Positions 1-10,265 of a stretch of DNA of 64,000 nt are shown piece by piece; position 1 is the stretch's first letter, and each line of letters begins with the position of its first letter. A program made the position numbers and the translations under genes. This DNA is from a bacterium. Its GTDB lineage: Bacteria; Patescibacteriota; Gracilibacteria; BD1-5; UBA6164. The notes under the pieces are model-generated. The model made no database searches and was not told the origin of the DNA. It saw nothing but the letters and a program-made list of their open reading frames with translations. The DNA lies in assembly GCA_024635475.1 (NCBI GenBank), contig JAGXIW010000001.1, forward strand, positions 62,001 through 126,000, written 5' to 3'.

Positions 1-1
1 A

Positions 2-436
2 TGATTATTACTTTTTGCATATTCTGTTTATGCTTATATAACTTACGATCAGTGATTATTTTTATTATCTACTCTTTGTCTAGTTATAATCTGAGCATTG
101 ATAGCTTTTTTATGGTACAATGTAAAACCAGCACAATTTTATATGTGAGATGTAGGAAGTCTAGCTCTCGGAGCAAATCTATGAATTATAGCAGTACTTA
201 CAAATACAATAACTGTATTTTTAATAATCTCCTCAATATTTATATTTGAAACTATCAGTGTAATAATCCAATTAACAAGTAAAAAACTTAGAAACTGAAA
301 AAAAGTATTTAGAATAGCTCCATTTCATCATCATCTTGAAGCTATTTGATGGAAAGAAGAAACTATAGTTTTTAGATTTTGGCTAGTTTGAATTATACTT
401 TCAGTAGTTTGAATTATAGTTTATCAATTACAATAA
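2..436 (+). CDS. mraY: Phospho-MurNAc-pentapeptide transferase MraY, C-terminal part
   Basis: This is the last 144 codons of MraY, cut by the window edge. MraY is an integral membrane enzyme that transfers phospho-MurNAc-pentapeptide from UDP to undecaprenyl phosphate to make lipid I. The frame (UGA read as Gly) shows the family signatures in order: the cytoplasmic FYMGDVGSLALGA motif, an FETISVIIQ membrane segment, a GKKVFRIAPFHHH loop with the triple histidine, and a final RFW-containing hydrophobic helix. It ends at TAA 434-436, with the next gene three bases later. Several UGA codons sit at glycines conserved in the family, for example in MGDVG and the loop GKK. The identification is secure; the start lies outside the window. 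Confidence 0.95.
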
Positions 437-439
437 GAT

Positions 440-760
440 ATGTGATTTAAAATGCTAAATGAAACATTTGTTTGTGAAAATTGCTGAAAAGAAATATCAA
501 AACATCCTGAAGGAAGTGCTAGAAATCATTGTCCTTATTGTCTTTATAGCAAACATCTAGATGATACATCTCCTTGAGATAGACTTTCTCAATGTCACGG
601 ACTTATGAAACCAATTTGAATAGACAACAAAAAAAATAAATGATGGATGATAAAACATAAGTGTCAAAAATGTGAAAAAGAAATACTAAATAAACTTGCT
701 CCTGATGATGAGTTTCTTGATTTTGTTAAACTTAATAATGATAAAATTATTTATGAATAA
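440..760 (+). CDS. RNHCP domain zinc-ribbon-like protein
   Basis: This is a 106-residue protein with the defining RNHCPYCL motif of the RNHCP family (function unknown, probably zinc-binding). Two further CxxC pairs (VCENCGKE near the N-terminus and KCQKCEKE near residue 75) bracket a conserved DRLSQCHGLMKPIGI stretch. The ATG at 440 follows mraY by three bases; a second ATG at 452 is also possible. The last eight bases overlap tilS, so mraY, this gene and tilS look co-transcribed. The CxxC pairs suggest a small nucleic-acid- or protein-binding ribbon, but no function can be assigned. UGA codons fall inside the CGK motif and elsewhere as glycine. Confidence 0.85.
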
Positions 761-1856
761 TCTACAATCCTTTCTAGAAAAATATTATTCTCCAGATGAT
801 AAAATCCTACTAGCCTGTTCAACATGACCAGATAGTATGTATTTACTTTATGAGATACTAAAAACAACTTACAAAGACAATCTTGTAGCTTGTTATTTTA
901 ATCATAAACTTCGTCCTGAGGCAGATGAAGAAGAAATATTTATTGAAGAATTATGAAAAAAACTATGATTTCAGGTTGAGATATGAACTGCTAATATCAA
1001 AGAAATTCATAAAAAAATCCCAAGTAAGAGTATAGAAGAAATTGCTCGCGAAAAAAGGTACCAGTTTTTAAATGCTGTTTTAAATATTCATAAGTCAAAA
1101 TATGTATTAACAGCACATCATCTTGATGATAAAATTGAAACATTCTTTTTTAATCTTGCAAGATGAAGTAAAATCACAGGACTCATCAATATGACAGAAC
1201 AAAATTGAGCTATACTAAGACCACTTTTAGATTTTGAAAAATCTAAAATACTAAACTACCTTGATGAAAATAAACTAGAATACCGTATAGATAAAACAAA
1301 TTTTGATAATGAAATCACAAGAAATCATCTAAGAAATGAAATTATTCCAAAGTTTTGAAAAATTAACTCAAATTTCAAAGAAAATATAAATAATTTTATG
1401 AGTTATCTTGAAAATGTAAAAGAGTTTATAGATGAAGAGGTTATAAAGTTTTTGGGAAATAGAATAGAGAATTCAGAATGTAAAATACAGGAATGAGGTT
1501 CCTTGTCATCCTGAGCCAATGCGAAGGATCCCTTAAACAATGCATTATCAAAAAAACTAAGTTCAAGGGATTCTTCGTTGCACTCAGAATGACAAATCTA
1601 TACACCTATAGATTCTGAAACAAGTTCAGAGTGACAAGCATATTTCTCACTCAAACAATTTAAAAATTTAACTTCATTTTTACAAAAAGAAATTATTAGG
1701 TATATTTTTTTTATTAGAAATTGAAAATCTACTATTTGATTATCTGAAAGTAATATAAATGAGATCCTTAGATTTATTAACTGAAAAAATAATAAAACAA
1801 TTAAGGAAATTAAGAATCTAAAAATGAAAAAAGATGTAGATAAGATATATTATTAA
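753..1856 (+). CDS. tilS: tRNA(Ile)-lysidine synthase TilS with in-frame repeat insertion
   Basis: TilS converts the wobble cytidine of tRNA-Ile(CAU) to lysidine, using ATP and lysine in the cytoplasm. The PP-loop motif STGPDSM is near residues 19-25. Family landmarks follow: FNHKLRPEAD, TAHHLDDKIET and a RNHLRNEIIP segment that ends the catalytic domain. The protein is 367 residues. Residues about 251-281 are encoded by a palindromic genomic repeat (1504-1594), and a second, partial repeat follows at about 1611-1637. Both stay in frame because their TGA triplets are read as Gly. They lie between the catalytic and C-terminal parts, where insertions could be tolerated. The start ATG overlaps the end of the RNHCP gene. 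Confidence 0.92.
1504..1594. repeat. Palindromic repeat (long type) inside tilS
   Basis: This is an imperfect inverted repeat: the left half starts TGTCATCCTGAG and runs to GGATCCCTTAAACAAT; the right half runs from AAGGGATTCTTCG to CAGAATGACA. Other copies lie at 3443-3534, 31442-31531 and 56094-56184, with half copies at 19391-19433 and 33205-33242. Here it is translated as part of TilS in the same frame as the uvrC copy, giving similar peptides (LSSGANAKDPLNN here). Confidence 0.9.
1611..1637. repeat. Partial palindromic repeat inside tilS
   Basis: A short stretch beginning GATTCTGAAAC and ending TTCAGAGTGACAA lies 16 bases after the full-length repeat in tilS. It shares the right-end signature (CAGAxTGACAA) and an inverted TTCTGAA/TTCAGA core. 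It is translated in frame with UGA as Gly. Its relation to the long repeat family is an inference from this shared end. Confidence 0.55.
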
Positions 1857-1865
1857 TTAATAATT

Positions 1866-3416
1866 ATGATTGAACAACACTCTTCCCTTGCTGAAAAATT
1901 TATCAAAAAATGATTTTGGTTATATCTATTTTCTTTTATTGTAGCTCCAATGTGATATATAATCAAGATTGTTTTATCAACTGATTTGGCTGTAGATGAG
2001 ATATGAATAATCTATGGTGTTATGAGTCTTATGGTACTTATAAGCTCATTCAACGATTTATGAATGGCTGAAAGTCTAAATAAATTCATTCCTGAATATA
2101 TAACAAAAAATAGATATGATAAAGTAAAAAGTATATTATTTTATGCGATATTTGCACAAGCTGTCACTTGATCTATAATTTTTTTACTATTTTATTTTTG
2201 AGCTGACTATCTTTGAAATCATTATTTCCATGATATAAAAAGTGTCAATATAGTTAAGCTATTCTCATTTTTCTTTTTATGATCTACTTTTTTTCATGTG
2301 ATTAATGTATTTTTTCAAGCTATTCAAGACACTTTTTTGCAAAAAATCACAGAATTATTTAGGATGACTTTTATCTTAATCTTTACACTTTACATGTTTT
2401 TTACAAATATATGAACTATTTTTTATTATAGTCTGAGTTGGATTATAGGTCTTTATTTTGGTATAATTATTGCTATTATCTATTTTTATAGGAGGTATTA
2501 TTTAGTATATTTAAAAGATGTAAAAATAATTTACTCAAAAAAACTTTTTTTAGAGATATTTAGATATGCTTTAATCGTATTTTTAGGTTCTCAAGCTGGT
2601 ACCCTACTTAGCCAAGTGGATATGCAGATGATTATATATATGCTTTGAAATACTGATGCCGGGTATTATACAAATTATCTAAGTATAATTTGAATTCCCT
2701 TTATAATTATTTGACCTATATTTTGATTTTTATTCCCAGTGTTTTCTGAATTGGTAGCAAAGGAAGAACATCATAAAATCAAACTAATAAAATCTATTTT
2801 TACAAAAAATTTCTTATCTTTTTCTATAACTTTTTCTATACTTTTTTTTGTTTTTTGACAGATTATAGCAACTATACTTTTTGGAGATAAATTTTTGCAA
2901 TCTGGAATTATTTTACAATATTCTATTATATTTTTATCCTTCAATTTCCTAATCCAAATCAACTTCAATATATTAGCTGCTAACTGAAAAATAAAAGAAA
3001 GACTTAAAATCATACTTATAGCATTGGTCTTCAATACTATACTAAATATAGTTTTTATAAAACTAATTTGAGTATCTGGAGCAGCTCTAGCAACTTGATT
3101 TGGATGGATACTTATATGGTATCTATCTGATTTAAAATTAAAGGAATATCATACAAATTTTGATTACAAATACCTATTTAAAAATATATCTGTATTTACT
3201 TTAATCTGATCTGGTATGTACTTTTTTATTGTTCCACTTTTTTATAGAATAAACAATAGACTTTACGAATTATTATTTTTAAGTTTTATTTCTATAATTT
3301 ATTTTTGAATTTATTTTATTGTAAATATAGATGATTTTAAATATTTTTACAAAGAAATAAGAAAAATAAAAACTTGATGAAATGGAAAAATAGAATATAT
3401 TTGAGATACTCCTTAA
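1866..3416 (+). CDS. Wzx-like polysaccharide/oligosaccharide flippase
   Basis: This is a 516-residue polytopic membrane protein of the MATE/PST flippase type, predicted to flip lipid-linked oligosaccharide units across the cytoplasmic membrane. The sequence shows about 12-14 hydrophobic helices. Early conserved features are IYGVMSLMVLISSFNDLGMAES and KFIPEY, typical of O-antigen/exopolysaccharide flippases; QVDMQMIIYMLG lies in the middle and an AALATG motif precedes the last helices. The position directly before ugd and the dTDP/CDP-sugar genes fits export of the product of that locus. The ATG follows tilS by nine bases. A palindromic repeat lies just downstream. The exact substrate cannot be told. 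Confidence 0.85.
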
Positions 3417-3442
3417 ATAATTTTTAAATAAGTAATTTTTTC

Positions 3443-3534
3443 TGTCTTACTGAGTGTAACGAAGTATCCCTTTAACCTGATTAAATATACTAAACATCGA
3501 TTAAGGGATTCTTCGCTAATCGCTCAGAATGACA
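3443..3534. repeat. Palindromic repeat (long type), intergenic
   Basis: This is a full-length copy of the long palindromic repeat between the flippase and ugd. The left end reads TGTCTTACTGAG and the right end CGCTCAGAATGACA. It can form a long hairpin. It could act as a transcription attenuator between the two genes, but no T-run makes this clear. Confidence 0.85.
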
Positions 3535-3584
3535 ATTATTCCATTATTCCTTAAGTTATAACTAAATACATAATAAATTAAATT

Positions 3585-4901
3585 ATGAAAATATCCATTA
3601 TCTGAACTTGATATATTGGCTTAATCCAAGCAGTTTGACTTGCTAAACTTTGATTTATGATCACAGCTTTGGATGTGTTTCAAGATAAAATCGATAAATT
3701 AAATGCTTGAATTCCAACTATTTATGAAGATTGACTTGAAGAACTTTTAAGAGAAACTTATAAAAATATCAATTTTACAATAAAAACATCAGATATTACT
3801 TGAAGTGATATGATTTTTATTTGTGTTTGAACTCCTCAAAATGATGAATGAAAAACTGACCTTTGATATGTGTTTGGAGCATGTGAAGATATAAAACCAT
3901 ATTTAAAATGAGATGAAATAATTATAGTTAAATCAACAGTTCCAGTTTGAACAAACAAAAAAATATACAAATTACTAGACAAAAAAAACAAAGTAGTATC
4001 AAATCCTGAATTTTTGAGAGAATGAATTGCGATAAAAGATTTTTTTGCTCCAGATAGAATAGTTTTTTGATTTAAGGATTTAGAAGACACAAAAACAATT
4101 AAAAAAGTAAATGAAGTTTATAAATATTTTTTAGATAAAAATATCCCTGTTTTGACTACTGACTGGCAAACAGCTGAGCTTATAAAGTATGCAGCAAATA
4201 GTTTTTTAGCTACAAAAATCACATTTATAAACGAGATAGCAAGGCTTTCAGATCAAGTAGGAGCAAATATAAAAGATATAGCAAGTGCAATTTGAATGGA
4301 TGAAAGAATAGGAAAACAATTTTTAAATGCCTGAATTGGTTATGGTTGATCTTGTTTCCCAAAAGATGTAAAATCACTAATTCACCAATTTAAAGAAAAT
4401 AATCTAACTTGAGAAATTATAACAAAAGTTGATGATACAAATAGTTCACAAGTACAATACTTTTTAGACAAGATATTTAACCATTATAACAATAATCTAC
4501 ACGGAAAAGTTATTTGAGTACTATGAGTAGCATTTAAACCAGGTACAGATGATTTAAGAGAATCAAAATGAATAGAAATCATCAAAAAACTTATGTATGC
4601 TTGAGTTAAACTAAAAATATATGATTACAATGATGAAGCATTAAAAAACTTTAAAAAATATCTTGATTGAATTATATTAGGAAATAGTAGATGATTTTTT
4701 GAAGTAGAAATAGTAGATAATTTTGAAAAATTGGTATCTAAAACAGATAGTTTGGTTATAACACTAGAAGACAAAAAAATATTGTGAGAAAATCTTACAA
4801 ATATAAAACTTAAAGATAATATTATTTTTGATGGAAAAAATATACTTGATAAAAAAATGATAATTGATTTAGGTATTGAGTATGTGGGAGTTGGGTGTTA
4901 A
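3585..4901 (+). CDS. ugd: UDP-glucose 6-dehydrogenase
   Basis: This 438-residue enzyme oxidises UDP-glucose to UDP-glucuronate with two NAD+, supplying uronic acid for surface polysaccharide. The N-terminal Rossmann loop GTGYIG is at residues 7-12. The active-site motif GGSCFPKD, with the catalytic cysteine, is near residue 256. The C-terminal UDP-binding part contains GVAFKPGTDDLRES. Length and domain order are normal for the family. UGA codons occupy the Rossmann glycines and two of those around the catalytic Cys, which strongly supports the recoded reading. It precedes the dTDP-rhamnose genes in the same direction and is probably in the same transcription unit. Confidence 0.95.
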
Positions 4902-4922
4902 AATAACTTAAAAATTTAAACT

Positions 4923-5873
4923 ATGAAACAAAAAATTATTATAACTTGATGAGCTGGATTTATTGGCTCAAACTTTTTAAATAAATATGTAATTTTATTT
5001 CCTTCTATTGATTTTATAAACATAGATGCTCTTACTTATGCTTGAAAACTAGAAAATATAAATGATGAAGTAAAGAAATCTCCAAATTATTTTTTTGAAA
5101 AAGTTGATATAAGAGATATAAATGAATTAAAAAAAGTTTATACGAAATATTCCCCTACTGATATAATTCACTTTGCAGCAGAAAGTCATGTAGATAATAG
5201 TATAACAAATCCTGTTATTTTTACTGAAACCAATATTATTTGAACTCAAAATCTTCTTGATTGTCATAAAAGTTTTTGATTAAACAGATTTCATCATATT
5301 TCAACTGATGAAGTTTATGGAGATTTACCTAATTGATGATTTTTTACAGAAAATACACCTATTAATCCTAGTAGTCCTTATAGTGCAAGCAAAGCTGGTA
5401 GTGATTTAATAGTAAAAGCCTATGGTAGAACATTTTGATTAAATTATGTAATTACAAGATGTAGTAACAATTACTGACCAAATCAAGACAATGAGAAATT
5501 GATTCCACATTTTATAGAATTACTTCAAAATAATAAACCTGTTACAGTTTATTGAGATTGATCAAATATCAGAGATTGGTTATATGTAGAAGATCATTGT
5601 GATGCAATTTGGGAAGTTTTTACTCGTGCAGATAATAAATCAATATATAATATTGGTTGAAATAATGAATATACAAATCTAGAAATTACAAAATTAATTT
5701 TGCAAGAAATGTGAAAGTGATATGAATTTATTAGCTTTGTAGAAGATAGAAAGGGCCATGATGTGAGATATGCAATAGATGCAACAAAATTAAAAACTGA
5801 GTTAGCTTGGGAACCAAAAGTAAGATTTGAAGATGGAATTATAAAAACAATAAAATATTATTTAAATAAATAA
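4923..5873 (+). CDS. rfbB: dTDP-glucose 4,6-dehydratase
   Basis: RfbB converts dTDP-glucose to dTDP-4-keto-6-deoxyglucose, the second step of dTDP-L-rhamnose synthesis. The 316-residue protein is an extended SDR: the NAD motif GGAGFIG is at residues 9-15, [11 protein letters not shown] follows, then the STDEVYGDL catalytic segment and YSASKAG with the YxxxK pair, and SNNYGPNQ. The [11 protein letters not shown] motif is typical of RfbB. Three of the four Gly in the NAD motif are TGA, TGA and GGA/GGC mixed, showing interchangeable use. It is followed three bases later by the interrupted ORF at 5876, then rfbA, rfbC and rfbD, all in one direction. Confidence 0.96.
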
Positions 5874-5875
5874 TT

Positions 5876-6286
5876 ATGCCGTTACCAAAAGAAATAAACT
5901 ATTAATTTATAGTTAGAGAAGAAAAATTATGGACTTTAGATTTACCTGTTGAAGAAATTAATTTAAAAGAATTAGATAATAATTTAGATATAGCTTATTT
6001 AGAAAAAAAATGAACAAATGATTGGAATTTAACTCCTAAAGAATTATTAAAAAATTTTGATAAAGAAATTTTTCATTCAAAAAAAGTACTAAATTGTGAT
6101 ATAAACTATCCTATAGATGTATTTTATTTTAAGTGAAATTATATAATTTTAGACTGAGTTCATAGATTTACAAAACATCATTTGAATAAAATCCAAAATA
6201 TAAAAGTAAGAAAATTACCTAAAGACAAAATAATTTTAGTTAAAAGAACTCAAGAAGAATACTTAAAATGGCTTTGAATTAAATAA
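5876..6286 (+). pseudogene. Conserved hypothetical (ParB/Srx-like fold?) with in-frame TAA
   Basis: The reading frame from ATG 5876 codes MPLPKEINY and then meets TAA at 5903-5905. The same frame stays open for 126 more codons to TAA 6284-6286. The remainder looks like a real protein, with LWTLDLPVEEINL, a YPIDV segment and an ILDGVHRFTKHH motif reminiscent of ParB/sulfiredoxin-like nucleotide-binding domains (an impression, not a firm assignment). A single C-to-T change (CAA to TAA) would explain the break. No ATG, GTG or TTG restart lies close after the stop. It could be a recent pseudogene, a sequencing error or a population variant. It sits between rfbB and rfbA. Confidence 0.7.
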
Positions 6287-6307
6287 TTTATTTTTTAATA
6301 TCATTTT

Positions 6308-7180
6308 ATGAAATGAATAATCCTTGCTGGATGAAGTTGAACTAGACTTTATCCAATTACAATGTGAATATCAAAACAACTGATGCCAATCTATGATAAA
6401 CCAATGATTTATTATCCATTGTCTGTTTTGATGATGGCATGAATTAAAGATATATTAATTATTACTACACCTGAAGACCAATTTTGATTTAAAAGACTTT
6501 TATGAGACTGAAATAAATGGTGAATAAATCTGACTTATGAAGTCCAACCAAGTCCAGATTGATTAGCTCAAGCTTTTATTATCTGAGAAAAATTCATTGG
6601 TGATGATGATGTTTGTCTAGTTTTATGAGACAATTTATTTTATTGACAATGACTTGGTGATTTACTTAAAAATGCAGTTATAACAGTCAAAAATGAAAAA
6701 AAATCAGTAGTTTTTGGTTATGAAGTAACTGATCCAGAAAGATATTGAGTTGTAGAATTTGATAAAAATAAAAATGCAATTTCTATTGAAGAAAAACCAA
6801 TAGAACCAAAATCAAATTTTGCAGTTGTATGACTTTATTTTTACACAAATGATGTAATACAAATCGCAAAACAAATAAAACCAAGTAATAGATGAGAACT
6901 TGAAATAACAACTGTAAATGAAGAGTATCTAAAAAATGATAAACTTAAAGTTGAGATAATGAATAGATGATTTGCTTGGCTTGATACTTGAACTCATGAA
7001 AGTATGCTTGATGCAGCCAATTTTATACAAATTATAGAAAAAAGACAATGATTAAAGATTTGATCACCTGAAGAAATTGCATATAAAAATTGATGGATAA
7101 ATAAAACTGACTTAGAAAACCTAGCTAAACCATTACTAAAAAGTAATTATTGAAAATATTTATTAAATTTAATTAAATAA
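6308..7180 (+). CDS. rfbA: Glucose-1-phosphate thymidylyltransferase
   Basis: RfbA makes dTDP-glucose from glucose 1-phosphate and dTTP, the first step of the rhamnose pathway. The 290-residue sequence has the nucleotidyltransferase signature ILAGGSGTRLYP at residues 4-15 and SKQLMPIYDKPMIYYPL directly after. It continues with VQPSPDGLAQAF, the LGDNLFYG metal-binding motif near residue 110 and WLDTGTHES in the C-terminal half. Length and order are those of the family. The stop codon overlaps the rfbC start by one base, so the two are translationally coupled. Confidence 0.96.
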
Positions 7181-7740
7181 TGTTTAAATTCATTCAAACT
7201 CCAATAAATTGACTTATTATAATTGAACCCCAAGTTTTCTGAGATGAAAGAGGTTTTTTTATGGAAACTTATTCTTGCAAAGAATTTAAATCAAATTGAA
7301 TAAAAGTAGACTTTGTTCAAGATAACCATAGTAAATCAAAAGCTTGAGTTATAAGAGGAATGCATTTTCAAACTATAAATACTCAAAGTAAACTTGTAAG
7401 AGTGACTGCTTGAAGTGTATATGATGTAGCTTTAGATTTGAGAAAATGATCTGAAACTTACTGAAAATGGTTTTGAATATTATTAAGTGCAGAAAATAAA
7501 AAACAATTTTTTGTTCCCCAATGATTTGCTCACGGTTTTTTAACTCTAGAAGACAATACAGAATTTGTTTATAAATGTGATGATTACTATAATCCTGCTT
7601 GAGATGGTTGAATAATTTATAATGATACAGATTTAAATATAAATTGGTGAGAATATTTTGATACAGAAAAATTAATTATTTCTCCAAAAGACAAATTATA
7701 TCCTACTTTTAAAGAATTTGATACGATTAATCTATTTTAA
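7180..7740 (+). CDS. rfbC: dTDP-4-dehydrorhamnose 3,5-epimerase
   Basis: RfbC epimerises dTDP-4-keto-6-deoxyglucose at C3 and C5. The 186-residue protein is a cupin with the usual order: FGDERGFFMETY near the N-terminus, DNHSKSKAGVIRGMHFQ with the catalytic histidine, the VYDVALDLRKGS strand, FVPQGFAHGF with the second conserved His, and an EFVYKCDDYYNP segment carrying the active-site tyrosine. The start ATG shares one base with the rfbA stop, and rfbD begins one base after the stop. Confidence 0.95.
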
Positions 7741-7741
7741 A

Positions 7742-8590
7742 ATGAAAAAAATACTTTTAACTTGAGCAAATGGTATGCTTGCAAATGATTTCAGAAAGTT
7801 CTGTTCTCAAAATTTTGAAATTATCCCATTTAATAAGCAAGAATTAGATATAACAAATATTTCAAATATCGAAAAGATAGTATCAGAAATAAAACCTGAT
7901 GTAATTTTAAATTGTGCTGCTTATACTCAAGTAGATAATGCCGAAGATGAATGAAAATTATTAAATTATAATATAAACACACTTTGAACTTATAATTTAT
8001 CTAAGATTTCAAACAAATACAATATAGATTTTATAACTATTTCAACTGATTATGTTTTTGATTGAAAAAACGAAAGTTGATACAACGAAAATAATATTTG
8101 TAATCCAATAAATGATTACTGAATGAGTAAATACTTGAGTGAAAAAATAGCTTTGTCAGAAAATAGAAATAGTATAATTGTAAGAACTAGTTGGCTTTAT
8201 GGATGATGAAAAGAATTTAAAAACTTTGTAAATACTATGCTTAAATTAGCAGAAACAAAAAGTGAGTTAAAAATAGTAAATGACCAGTTTGGAATTCCTA
8301 CTTATACAAAAGATTTAAGTTTAGCTATCTCTAAAGTTATTGAAAATATTGAAAAATATAAATGAAAAATACTTCATTTTTCAAATTCTAGTGAAAAATC
8401 TATAACTTGGTTTGACTTTGCGAGTGAAATCTTTAAACTTTCTTGAAAAGAAATAAATGTAATTCCCTGCTCCTCGACTGATTTTGTTACAAAAGCTAAG
8501 AGACCTACTTTTAGTATGTTGATAAATAATAGTGATGTTGAGTTAAGAGATTGGAAAGAAGGATTGAGAAATTATTTGAATAATTTGTAA
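7742..8590 (+). CDS. rfbD: dTDP-4-dehydrorhamnose reductase
   Basis: RfbD performs the final NADPH-dependent reduction to dTDP-L-rhamnose. The 282-residue SDR has the shortened NAD(P) motif TGANGMLAND at the N-terminus, NCAAYTQVDNAED near residue 65, ISTDYVFDG and a YGMSKYLSE motif supplying YxxxK, then VRTSWLYG and QFGIPTYTKDL. These are all standard landmarks. It completes an uninterrupted dTDP-rhamnose set with rfbB, rfbA and rfbC. A gap of 22 bases separates it from the CDP-sugar genes that follow. Confidence 0.95.
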
Positions 8591-8612
8591 TTTATTTTTT
8601 AATTATTTTTTT

Positions 8613-9386
8613 ATGCAAGTAGTAATATTAGCATGATGACTTTGAACTAGACTATCGGAAGAAACAACTTTAAAACCAAAGCCGATGGTTGAAATAGGAT
8701 GAAAACCTATTTTATGGCATATAATGAAAATATATTCACATTATGGATATACAGACTTTGTTATTTGTCTATGATATAAATGATATTATATAAAGGAATG
8801 GTTTGCTAATTATTTTTTACATAATAGTGATGTGACATTTGATTTGAAAAATAATGAAATGACTATTCATAATAATAAGTCTGAAGATTGGAAAGTTACA
8901 TTAGTTGATACTTGAGATAATACTCTAACTTGATGAAGAATAAAAAGAGTAATTGAATGATGATATATAAATTGAGATGATTTTATGATGACTTACTGAG
9001 ATTGAATAAGTGATATAAATATAAAAGAATTAGTAAAATCCCATAAATCAAATAATAAACTTGCTACTTTAACAGCTGTACAACCAGAGTGAAGGTTCTG
9101 AAAACTATGATTAAATTGAAATAGTATATATGAATTTTCTGAAAAAAAAGATAATGAAGACTCATATATAAATGGTTGATTTATGGTTTTAAATAAAAAA
9201 GTTGCAAAATATATTTCTTGAGATGAAATGTCTTTTGAAAAAGATCCACTAGAAAATATAGCAAAAGACTGAGAACTTATGGCATATAAACATAAATGAT
9301 TTTGGCAAGCTATGGATACTTTGAAAAATAAACAAGATCTTGAAGATATGTGGAAAAATAAAAATACTCCTTGGAAAATATGGTAA
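8613..9386 (+). CDS. rfbF: Glucose-1-phosphate cytidylyltransferase
   Basis: RfbF (DdhA/AscA) makes CDP-glucose from glucose 1-phosphate and CTP, the entry point to CDP-3,6-dideoxyhexoses. The 257-residue protein shows the nucleotidyltransferase loop [31 protein letters not shown], and the subfamily features [22 protein letters not shown] and MTYGDGISDI, ending with GFWQAMDT. These distinguish it from RfbA. It starts a second nucleotide-sugar module with rfbG and rfbH downstream. Confidence 0.95.
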
Positions 9387-9402
9387 TTCCTAATAATATT
9401 AA

Positions 9403-10260
9403 ATGAAAACAATTTTAGTAACTTGAGGAACTTGATTTTTATGATCACAATTAATAGATAAATTATTAAAAAATAAATATGAGGTTATTTTACTTAAAAG
9501 ATCGTTTTCTAATTTAGATAATATAAAAAGTAATTTAGGTAATTCATTATTAAAATCATATAATATTGATCAAATAAATATAGAAGATATATTTAAAAAT
9601 AATAAAATTGATTGTATCTTTCATTCAGCTACATCATACTGAAGAAAAAATGAAAAAATCATTGATATTGTAGAAACTAATTTATTATTTCCTTTAAAAT
9701 TACTTGAATTATCAACTATTTATAATGTAAATAATTTTTATAATGTAGATACTACTCTTCCACAATGACTAAATTACTATGTAATGTCAAAAAAACAATT
9801 ATTAGAATATGCAAAAAAAATGACAACAAATCATAACATTAATTTTGTTAATTTAATGTTAGAACATATATACTGACCCTGAGATGATGAAAGTAAGTTT
9901 ATATGAATGATAATATCTAAAATATTAAATAATGAAAAATATATAGATTTAACTATATGAGAACAAGAAAGAGATTTTATATATATTGAAGATGTAATAA
10001 ATATATTTTTAAAGTTATTAAAAACTAATCACAAATGATTTCACGAGTATGAAATATGAACATGAAAAACTATAAAAATTAAAGATTTAGTAGAACAAAT
10101 AAAAAAACTATTAAATTCAAATATATTACTAAATTTTTGAAAAATTAATTACAGAAAATGAGAACAAATGTTTTCTTGTGCTGATATGAAAATAGATTTT
10201 AATTTTACTTCAATTGAAAAATGATTAATTAACACAATAAATTATTTTAAAAATAAATAG
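9403..10260 (+). CDS. NAD(P)-dependent SDR, probable CDP-paratose synthase
   Basis: This is a 285-residue extended SDR with an N-terminal GGTGFLG NAD motif, a conserved IFHSATSYG segment, a YVMSK (YxxxK) catalytic pair near residue 127, and EHIYGPGDD and GEQERDFIYIEDV later. Its place between rfbF and rfbG/rfbH suggests it reduces the CDP-4-keto-3,6-dideoxyglucose product to CDP-paratose, as RfbS/Prt does, or CDP-abequose, as RfbJ does. With a tyvelose epimerase downstream, paratose synthase is the better fit. The assignment is from context and fold. The expected catalytic Ser/Thr region reads NVDTTLPQG, less canonical than usual. Confidence 0.75.
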
Positions 10261-10265
10261 ATTTT

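Noticed and set aside
1-249. 82-codon plus-strand frame
   Set aside because: It is out of frame with mraY, whose conserved motifs occupy the same bases in another frame.
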